A DNA stretch of 13,625 nt from positions 10,512 through 24,136 of the forward strand of contig JAABOA010000122.1 of NCBI GenBank assembly GCA_015680635.1, read 5' to 3'. Shown here in pieces: positions 1-7,942 of this stretch. Made by a program: the position numbers and the translations under genes. This DNA is from Lunasporangiospora selenospora. Taxonomy: Eukaryota > Mortierellomycota > Mortierellomycetes > Mortierellales > Mortierellaceae. The notes beneath the pieces were generated by a model. It searched no databases. It had not been told where the DNA came from and worked only from the letters and a program-made list of their open reading frames with translations. Each line of letters starts with the position of its first letter. Position 1 is the stretch's first letter.

Positions 1-17
1 AAAAAAAAAAAAAAAAA
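1..17. repeat. Homopolymer A run at window edge
   Basis: Seventeen A in a row open the window and end five bases before the TRM2 stop codon (minus strand, 24-22). Read in the direction of TRM2 this is a T tract just after the stop, so it is not a templated poly(A) tail of that gene. A homopolymer at the very end of a sequence is most simply an assembly or contig boundary. Confidence 0.7.
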
Positions 18-21
18 GAGC

Positions 22-2049
22 CTAGAGGCGCGTAAGCGTCATAACTCCCTCCACATGCCGCGTCTGTGGGAAGAGATCAAATCCGCGAATTGCTTCTACT
101 TTATAACCGGGTAGACCCTTGGCATGGCACCGGTCCAACAGCCCCTGAAGATCCCTCGCCTGTGTCTGAACATTGCAGCTCACATAAACAACTCGCGCAG
201 GCAAGAAGGCCACCATCTGATCCAAAAATTCTTCTGAGCACCCCTTCCTTGGAGGATCGATAATCAATGCTGTCTCGTCTGCTGGGAAATCGATGTGTGC
301 AAAGATCTTATCTGCATCGTCCAAGTGGAAAGCTGTGGTTTCGGTCGACAGTTTGTTCAATACAAGGTTGTTCGTTGCACATGAGATAGATGCGGCCGAA
401 ATTTCGACTCCAAGGACCTTCTTAAAGCCTTCATGACAGGTGATGCCAAAGAGTCCCGATCCACAGTATGCATCGACAAGGTATCTGATTTCCCGGTTCA
501 AGCTGACGGAAGATCCCAACAAGCCGTTAGTATCCCCCTCAACAGAGGTGGTTGTAGCCACATCGGATTCCGATGATGATGGTGAGAGTGGAAGATGAAG
601 CTGCTGCTGAACATATCCGATAAGAGATGGTAGAATCGAGTTGTTGTTCTGGAAGAAAGATCCTGCAGGGTAGTCGAAGCGGAACTTTCCAACCCACTCT
701 GTAATGGAGGCCTTGTGGTCAGTGATGCAAATCTTGGTCGTTGACGGAGGATCGTTGGACTCTGTGCCTGGCACTACAGGGTTGCTCTCTCTCAAAAGGA
801 GGGTGGCACCCTTTTTGTATGAGGTAATGTTCCTAGAAATGCACATCAATCGGTATTATTAGTCGAGAGCTCCTTTTTAACTAAAAATGGTCGATTGTAG
901 TGTCAGATCGATCCAATGTTTAGGCCTTCTTACTCCTTCACTTTGGCGCGCATAGCCGCCATTCCTTCATTAAGGATAGGGGTTGCAATTGGGCACTCTT
1001 CGATATCCAAGATCCTGCGCTTCCCCGCCTGCATGAATCCAATATTCACGGACTGTGCAACTCCTGCCGACTGGTGCTTTGGGTTAAGAGCCTCGAAGTG
1101 AGGCGTGATCTTTGTGCGGTAATGTGAGTGGAGAGGCGACTGGGAGACGGGGTCCACAGGTGGGAGAGAAGCATAATATTTGCCTATAAAAGATGGTCGC
1201 GTTTGTAAACTTTCAGATTCCAATCATCAAAACAACTCTATCAGTGCCACAGATGCCATATAGCCATACCGGCATAGTTCTTGAATGCATTATCGACGAC
1301 CTGCTTCTTGAACTCCATTTGATCTGTGTAGGAGATGTGCTGCAGTTGGCAGCCAGCGCATTGAGAAAAGTACTTGCACAGAATTTTCTCCTGGGTAAGT
1401 CTGTTGCTTGCCGGTTCAATGACCTCCACAAGATCAGCATATGAATAGCCCCTAATAGGATAGTGGTTTCACAACGATAAGCTCTGGTCGTCAGTAAATA
1501 GTAGGAACCCGGACGCAGCTATTATTTGTCGGCATATTACAAACTTTTTCCGTACCAGTTGTGTCGGTAAACTCTTGCTTTCACCTTCTCCCCAGGAATG
1601 ACAAATGGTACAACGACTATCCATCCATCTCCTCGGTCTGGCAGAAGGGCTAAGCCCTCGCCCGACTGAGCGAGAGAGCCAATGGTAACCTCCAGCTCTT
1701 CAAAGTTGTGGAATGGAGCCGGGTTGGCGGGATCCCAGGTCCAGTGGTCATGACCTCGAAGATCAATGATATCACGCATCAAAACATCGTCGATATCCTT
1801 TTTGTGCAGCCTCTTGACCTTCTTTGAGCGTTTTGGAGGCACTGCAGGAACAGCTGTGGTTTGGCTGTTGATGTCCGAGGTTGAAGCCGCTGCTGAAGTA
1901 GGTAGAGCACTAGCTTCTGTAATACCGTTCACCACTGCAGGTACTGCTGCAGCGCTGGGTGGGGCGATGGTGGAATGAGACATTAGACGATGCGAAGTTC
2001 GCAATAAGTTGACTTGGATGAGTGAATGAAATCGACGACACACCAACAT
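22..2049 (-). CDS. TRM2: tRNA (uracil-5-)-methyltransferase, TRM2 / TrmA-RlmD family
   Basis: Makes 5-methyluridine at position 54 of the tRNA T loop using S-adenosylmethionine (family knowledge). Exons, minus strand: 2049-1541, 1451-1270, 1183-934, 832-22. All introns are GT-AG (89, 86, 101 nt), phases agree, and the product is 583 aa, close to the length of yeast Trm2. In order: a low-complexity N-terminus, a basic patch (KRSKKVKRLHKK), and a TRAM-like domain up to about residue 165. Next comes an iron-sulfur type cysteine set of the RlmD kind (C195, C201, C204, then C294 in EECPIATP). The methyltransferase domain follows, with FFQNN (374-378), SAM loop DAYCGSG (434-440), DPPRKGC (506-512), the catalytic cysteine in VSCN (C533) and a probable general base Glu in HVEG (E575). 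An in-frame ATG at 1983 (MSHS) would give 561 aa; the upstream start at 2049 adds an Arg-rich stretch that resembles a mitochondrial presequence. Family assignment is firm; which start is used is open. Confidence 0.93.
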
Positions 2050-2312
2050 GTATTTTTTGAAGGTCTCCTCGGTGCTTCGGACATTATCAAGAAAAAAAAA
2101 GAAATTCATAAACAGTTGAACTTCCAACAGTCACGGACTCCCTTGTGTGGGGTTTTGACTTCCCTACTTTTCAAACCCCACTTCCTCGCACTCCCTCACG
2201 CTCCCTCCTTGCCACTCTTCACTCTTCACTCCACAACCTTACTCTTTGGCTTCTCACGAATGAACACCTCCACCTCACACCACATACTGCCTTCCTCCTT
2301 CCTGGTGATTAA

Positions 2313-2339
2313 TCAGGAACCCTCAGGAACTTTCAGGAA
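2313..2339 (+). repeat. Triple TCAGGAA repeat, period exactly 10 bp
   Basis: TCAGGAA occurs at 2313-2319, 2323-2329 and 2333-2339, that is, once per helical turn on the same face of the DNA. It lies about 265 bp upstream of the longer TRM2 start. It could be an array of protein-binding sites, or three competing CAG splice acceptors ahead of the open stretch that follows. Function is not known. Confidence 0.6.
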
Positions 2340-2933
2340 TCGCCCGGCTTGTCCTCTCTCCAGCCAGCAAAGCCAATGGTTCTACTCAAGGAATAGGACA
2401 AAGAGCTATCCAGGATGATGATGGTGATGGCAACGATGACTATTACAACTGTTATGATCGAGAGGATCCTCTTCCGCAAGAGAGAATCGGGGAGGAGGGA
2501 GAGCGACCTTTCGAGGCTGATGCTGGAAGGGTTCAGTCTGTCTAAGGTACTCCATTGCAAAAGAACTACGGCAATGACTAAGAGGGGTTGACCATTGACT
2601 ATCAGCGACTCTGATCAAGCAGTATCCATACTAGTATTCACCATGCGCCAGGGGGAATCTAATCAAACTGGATTACGCTGTATGCCTCTTCTACGACACG
2701 AGGATGTCTGACATTGCTGCGTTGGAGCATTTGCCTTTTACCTCTTTGAAAGGTTTCAGGTGAGGATAGACTGCCAATTGAACAGAGGGGCGTGGAGATT
2801 TTGAGCAATTGAGCTACCTGTAGGTATCTGTCGGCTAACCGAGAAGTACAGTGCAAGCCTGAGTCTTTTCAGTGGTTTCTGCACATCAACGAGTTTCCTG
2901 GTCCCAGAATAAGGTAGTCTATCCAGTCACTTT

Positions 2934-3039
2934 CCACCCATCCTTCCCTTTATTCATGCTCTGGCCATTTCAACCCTCGATTGAAATAGACCTACACAAA
3001 AGAACGAACGCCATGCCGTCGATACCAAGGTCGAGAGAC
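2934..3039 (+). repeat. Diverged direct repeat, copy A
   Basis: Copy A shares with copy B (3212-3292) a left block (CCACCC...TTTATTCATG) and a right block of about 55 bp from AATAGA to AGAGAC, by eye near 80% identical. Copy A has about 24 extra bases between the two blocks. The order of the blocks is the same, so this is an old local duplication with an offset of about 250-280 bp. Confidence 0.7.
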
Positions 3040-3211
3040 AAGGGCAAGCCAAGAAATCCCATTGAATTCGCTGCAGGCACTATCAATCATACTATCTTTC
3101 AGCTTCTAGTATTTAGCCTCGATGACAGGCTTCTGGTTCCTCCTCGCCTCTCAAGATAGGTAGTAACAGGTTGCCGTATCCCATCCTCCCATTCCCCTCT
3201 TTCGTTCCCTT

Positions 3212-3292
3212 CCACCCTTCCATTTATTCATGTCCTGAATAGAACTACACAAAGAACAACACAATGTCATCGATACTAGGGTCGACAGAGAC
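3212..3292 (+). repeat. Diverged direct repeat, copy B
   Basis: Second copy of the repeat at 2934-3039. It lies just past the stop codon of the TFIIIC subunit gene, in its likely 3' untranslated region or immediately downstream. Confidence 0.7.
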
Positions 3293-3310
3293 GTCCTGAG
3301 CAGACTTTCC

Positions 3311-3316
3311 TTTATT
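3311..3316 (-). terminator. Polyadenylation signal AATAAA for the TFIIIC subunit gene
   Basis: On the minus strand AATAAA lies about 35 nt after the TAA stop at 3353-3351, the usual position for a poly(A) signal. A second AATAAA on the same strand, near 3222-3228, could act as an alternative. Confidence 0.5.
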
Positions 3317-3350
3317 TCCTATGGAATAGGATACTCGACTCCTCTGATTT

Positions 3351-6300
3351 TTACTTTCCCTTCCTCCAGAGGACATTAAAGAACCGCCCCCCGCAATAAC
3401 AGCACACACTGCACGCCCTGAGAACGGCATCGAGCCATGAAGGTTCTATCGCTTCTGAAGAACTTGAGTCTGGCACTTCCGGCTCTAGAGCTTGCAACGA
3501 CTTGCGGCTGCAGCCAAGACATGTTCGGGGATGAAAGTCCGAAATTAAAAGCGAAGTAACAGAACAGCGTTGCCAAGAGTGATTATTGGAGCATGTCGCC
3601 TTAGAGTCGTTCTCGTGCTCAATCTCAGCATCGCATGCCGGACAAATTTCCTGGACTTGACCCGACTCAGAAGCGGTCTTTCCAGATCCTTGGCGTTTGC
3701 TCCTTATAACCCGTTGCACTTTCTCAGCCAGCGAAACCAAATCAGTATCTTCCTTGTGGAAGAGCAAAACGCTATTACTCAGTAGCTGTAACAGCAACTG
3801 ATCTTGTTCTAGTATCGATATCGAGTTATTTCAGGTTCCCAATTAGCCACACAGTACTATTAGGTGTAGTAACGATAATTCACCCTTGCAATATTTACCA
3901 TTAAGAACTCGTGTCCCAGTGCCCGACAGCGATTGTTGCTCATCAAAAAGCTGCAGAATGGATTTCAAGACATGTCTCTGGATCTTTTGTTCGGCAGCTA
4001 ACGCTGCCTCCTGGAGCTGGTCTTTGATGCTCTCCAGTATTGGAAGGTCCTAATAACCAGGGAGCTTAGGTTCGTTATAATGCTCTATTAACTCAGCAAA
4101 GTGGGAGCATAAATGCAACAGCACGCACCTTGAATTGATTCCAAACGTAGACAACGAAACGATCCACACCAAACTCTGGCTTCTCAAAGATTGCCCACTC
4201 CAACCTAGAGGAATATTTACCGATGAAAGATTGAAGAGGATTGCAACCGTCAATTAAAGTCAAAAGTTGGTGGAGCCCTTCATAACAAGTTGTAACAGTA
4301 TAGTAAATACCTCTCTTTCAATGTTGTTTGGGTAGTACGGATAGCCTCAGCCTTCGAGAAGGCCTCTTTTGCTTTTGATTCTTTCGACAACTCGATATAC
4401 TCTGACTTGACAAGTTCCTGAAATAATGTCCCATCCTGCCTCTTTACAAAGCTATCCCCAAGTAACACGAGAATATCCCAAAGATAGCTGGCGGGGTTCT
4501 TTTGGAGACCTACAGTTAAAGTTGGTCAGCTTTGTACACAAATCCAACTCAAGGAGTTATTTCGAATATATCCAGCGCACTTACAAATGCCAGATACCGT
4601 CAACTGTGACATCAAACGTCCGAGTAACAGGTCTTTGGTAGCTTCGTCGGTGTCTCTGTGCACCTTCGAAAGAACAAGTGTACAGGACTCATATCTCTCT
4701 CTCTGAAATTCCATTTGGAATGGAGATGTTACGCTAGTACAGTATTTTGATGTTGGCTCAGCCATGTCAATAATTTTTTTTAGTACTTTTCAAACAGCAA
4801 AACTATATTGTATTGAGTCCTTACCAATACACTGTCGCAATATGCATGCCCTCAGCAGACCTGTCGCCAGAGATGATATGGAGCTGTAGCTTGCTGCCTA
4901 CTCCGCTACTACTTTCATCTTCAGCATCATCGGCCGCAATGTCTGCATCGCCATCTTCCTGTTTAATGTTTGTCATCGTCTGAACGTGACACCGCGAAAT
5001 GATACTCTGGTTCACGAAATCCACAAGGTCCTCGTCAATGGTTAAATCATCCTCATTCACACAAAGGACACAGTGCTTGCCGTCCATAAAGAAAATGAAA
5101 AGCTTGTTCGATGTTGTATCCCATGATATCTCCGAGATTGTCTTTGCAATTGGTCGTCGCCACACGAGCACTTTGTTCGTTTCAGGGTCCCACACATTAA
5201 GCCTATTTCCTCTGTTGAAAGCAAGCAAACATGACGTTTCAGCTGCCTAAAAAATTTAGACAATAGACAAATTAGCCACCGTAAATACACCAGCCTATGG
5301 TACATCGACAAAAGTGATTTTCTAGTCCTACCCCAATCAGCCTAGGTTGCCAGCGAAGGATTAAGCACGGGTGAAGGCCTTGTCCTGAACAATCAATTAG
5401 ATCCTCGGAGACTTGAATGGACGCCAGAGGAGATGATGAGTGAAACTTGACCTTTCGTGCACCCACGATTCCTTCAGCAGTAGCAAAAGCAAGAATTGAT
5501 GTATAATGGTCTCCCTCAATAATCCATGGGGACCATGACAGTCTTGTAACCCAGTTCCTGCTTGGTATATCCCATGAGCTGACACACTGTATGTCGTTCG
5601 GATCAGTCACCTTCCAAAGGGTGATTGAGCCTGCTTTGTTACCCAGAGCGAGGAGTGAACCAATGCCGTTAGTGAAAATCTTTGGGGACCAGGCCAACGA
5701 TGCTGTCTCAAGTTTGTCTGCCATGTCTGGATCGACTTCTGTGCCTGCCTTCCAGTGAGTAGCGATAGTCTTATCCAATACAATACTCTAGTGAATGCGG
5801 ATCAAACTCTTTGTTAAGCCCGAAATTTGTATCTAAAGTCGTGGTCGCCGATAAAGCGCGCTGGCCATGTACAGTACTGAAGTGACGCTGATACCTTCTC
5901 CCACTGCCTGTTCATATGCGAGATCCCGGACGTATAGATAAAAACTGAGTGTCTCGAGGTAATACATGCCAGCATGCATCTATATAGTAGAAAGAGGCCA
6001 GCATTAGAGGATGTGTTCGTCTCTTTCTACCATAAAAAGGGGTCTGCTGATTACCAGGATATTACCCTTTACGCTGTGTGCATCCTGTTGGAGACCATGC
6101 CGCGGCCAAAAAGTCGATAGTTCCTGTTGAGACAGCATTTCTCATATTTGCCACTAGAAAACCCCATTGGTTAGATAGAGCATGGACGCCTTTAGTGATT
6201 TCCATTCTCGATCCACAGTATTCAGGTTCCTTTGTCGACATAGGTTGATACGCTACCATTTAGCTTCAATTTCCAGGGCGGGCTGTCATTCTCTATCGAT

Positions 6301-6561
6301 AAGGGTGTTGCTGCGGTCTTCAAGAACTTGACTTTGGACAAGTCAAGTATCCCGCCAAGTGTTGGAGTCTACATATTTCATGAAAAAGGACTTCAGCCTA
6401 CACACATACACAAAATGGAGCATACTGAAAGCTCATTGCGAATAAGGACTTACAAAGATGTGGAGAGTTGAGGGAGTAACGAGCGCAGCAATGTTGTCCT
6501 CTGACCAGATTAGCGATCCCGGCCGTCTTGGTCGTGAGCTGAATTCAAGCTCCATGTTCAT
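3351..6561 (-). CDS. GTF3C4: Transcription factor IIIC delta / 90-kDa subunit (GTF3C4/Sfc9 family)
   Basis: Subunit of TFIIIC, the nuclear factor that binds tRNA gene promoters and recruits TFIIIB for RNA polymerase III. Exons, minus strand: 6561-6454, 6368-6257, 6153-6066, 5979-5895, 5787-5332, 5246-4825, 4733-4585, 4509-4311, 4204-4129, 4049-3899, 3808-3351. Phases agree at every join; the product is about 767 aa, against 822 aa for human GTF3C4. The N-terminal half reads as WD-like blades (LIWSEDNIAAL, AAWSPTGC, LAWSPKI, ALGNKAGSITLWKV, LSWSPWI, NRLNVWDPE), as in the TFIIIC_delta N-terminal domain. The C-terminus carries a zf-TFIIIC type set of cysteines (C671, C674, C688, C697, C712, C715, then C751/C752 and C754 in CCYCGGRF) around NHSWQRC. 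The middle is helical. Two ATGs (6561 and 6555) differ by two codons. One intron choice near 4310 is ambiguous and would add 15 residues. The symbol is the human name; the yeast orthologue name is uncertain. Confidence 0.88.
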
Positions 6562-7623
6562 GAAGCACCAGGCACAAATGTGTCTGAGAATGTTGCAAGA
6601 CGAAGTTTAGATTTAGATTTATCTCGAGAAAAAAAAATTACAGTCCCAAGGCAAAATCCTCACATATTATCCTCGGCGCGAGAATGAGGCCGAATATGAT
6701 CTTCTGTTCTGTATTTTGCTGATCAAGACCAGCGCATTGTCACCTTTGAGCACGCTCACTTTGTATACAAGCACGCCTAACGCTTTGGCAGCACTCGACG
6801 GTCGATTTACCTGCCATGCGCTGGGGCATGCTAAGCTTGAACTCGAGTGTAATAGACAACCAACAGTTGTATGTCTTAATCACGCGATGCCCGTTTCCTC
6901 TCCAATCTGAAGGGCTGATGATTTACTAAGAGCCATACTACCTCTTTCCTTGTCATGGCGCCTTCCCCTATTGCTGAAAACTTCACACTCATAACTATTG
7001 TACCAACATGTGCCCATGGTCGTAAAGCCCCCGCCCTAATGTCAAGACTATTCCCGTTCTTGATACTGGTCAATCTTTTGCCTAGATGTCATCGAACAAA
7101 ACTATTAGCTTAGGACATACCTAGCGCCCTAGATCAGGCGCTTTCGTGGCCGTACTTGCATCATTCGCTCGAGTCTGGCTCAATTGTTTACCCAGGAAAG
7201 ACGAGTGAAGGTAATATCCGCTATGATCCCTTAAGAAACCCAATAGCGATAACGGGACTCAAGACCCGATTTAAGCCTCAACACTTATTAGACGAAGACA
7301 GGAATACAGAAAAAATGTGGGCTAGGACGATTGCGGATGATGCGTACAAAAATCTTTCTTTCCACCAAGCGTAAAAGACCCAATAAAATTGTAAACCGTT
7401 TGTGGTTACGTGTCCAGGAAAGAAAGTCAGAGAAGGTTTAGTCATGAAGAATAGATATGGCGAATAATAGAAATTGAGGGGGCAATCCTTTGTTGAGAGG
7501 CAGGATGGTCAAAAGTGGATTGCAAAGGCCAGTACGATAGGCAGCAGTGGGATGAATACAATCAAGATCTGCAAGCAAACAAGTCGAAAAGGATCACGAT
7601 GAAAGCGAAAATCTTTAGAACCC

Positions 7624-7680
7624 ATTGATTAATGCCCCTCAGTGAACTGATAACTGCCCCACAAAACATTGATAAATGCC
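7624..7680 (+). repeat. Triple GATAAnTGCC-type motif upstream of the reductase gene
   Basis: Three related blocks, ATTGATTAATGCCCC (7624-7638), CTGATAACTGCCCC (7647-7660) and ATTGATAAATGCC (7668-7680), recur about every 22 bp, roughly two helical turns. They lie 260-320 bp upstream of the reductase start codon, a plausible place for regulator binding. The regulator is unknown. Confidence 0.5.
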
Positions 7681-7875
7681 TACAGTGTATTAAATAAGGC
7701 AATACAAGGGCTGTGGCAAGACAAGGCAAAGCCAGAGCCAAGAGTCCCAGGAACCCTGGATGGTCTCAGTCATCCTTCATGAGGATACCTCGCTCTCAAC
7801 CTTGTTCTCGACGTCACTCGGGCTTTCTTTATCGCGTACAATTGCACGAGCTCTTTGTGGTCGGGTCAAAACGCC

Positions 7876-7942
7876 CCAATATTTTTTTATCTCGACCGTC
7901 CAAACGACCCAACGATCTTTAACCTCTCTCTTCTTTTTCACC
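7876..7942 (+). promoter_or_regulatory. Core promoter and leader of the ketoacyl-CoA reductase gene
   Basis: A CCAAT pentamer (7876-7880) runs into an AT-rich TATA-like block (7879-7890) about 53 nt before the start codon. A pyrimidine tract, CCTCTCTCTTCTTTTTCACC (7923-7942), leads directly into the ATG. CT-rich leaders next to the start are common in highly expressed fungal genes. The transcription start itself cannot be read from sequence. Confidence 0.45.

Larger units (their letters stand above)
2050..3350. other. Intergenic region between the TRM2 start and the TFIIIC subunit stop
   Basis: 1.3 kb without a gene I can defend. It must hold the TRM2 promoter (toward 2050) and the 3' end of the upstream TFIIIC gene (toward 3350). 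From about 2145 to 2310 the plus strand is strongly pyrimidine-rich, which looks more like a leader of a plus-strand transcript than a TRM2 promoter. A plus-strand open stretch with an acidic, protein-like composition runs from 2310 to 2542 but has no ATG in frame. A GAT-type trinucleotide run lies at about 2413-2440. The right part carries a diverged direct repeat. Small ORFs at 2659-2856 (minus) and 2872-3159 (plus) show no recognisable motif. Confidence 0.6.
6562..7942. other. Shared upstream region of two divergent genes; no confident gene
   Basis: 1.38 kb between the starts of the TFIIIC subunit gene (minus) and the ketoacyl-CoA reductase gene (plus). Near the TFIIIC start lie a TTTAGA direct repeat (about 6605-6621) and an A tract (6629-6637). 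Several open stretches look partly protein-like but have no recognisable motif: 6716-6910 plus, 6876-7073 minus, 7156-7374 plus, and a plus-strand frame from about 7490 to 7628. A short inverted repeat, AGCGCC/GGCGCT, sits at 7123-7142. I see no tRNA and no transposon ends. Confidence 0.6.

Noticed and set aside
1-17. A run read as a poly(A) tail of a retrocopy
   Set aside because: On the TRM2 strand it is T-rich, and TRM2 keeps all its introns, so it is not a processed copy.
3245-3430. Minus-strand ORF overlapping the end of the TFIIIC subunit gene
   Set aside because: It is out of frame with the zinc-binding C-terminus and runs into the 3' region with the poly(A) signal.
6062-6259. Open minus frame across 6259-6062 as one continuous exon of the TFIIIC subunit
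   Set aside because: Its upper part is better read as a 103-nt intron (6256-6154): it has a GT donor, a CTAAC branch site and a TTTTCTAG acceptor, and splicing restores frame with the upstream exon ending WKLKLN.
7123-7142. AGCGCC/GGCGCT inverted repeat as a terminator or transposon end
   Set aside because: The stem is only six base pairs, with no U tract, no partner end and no flanking duplication; such stems are common by chance.
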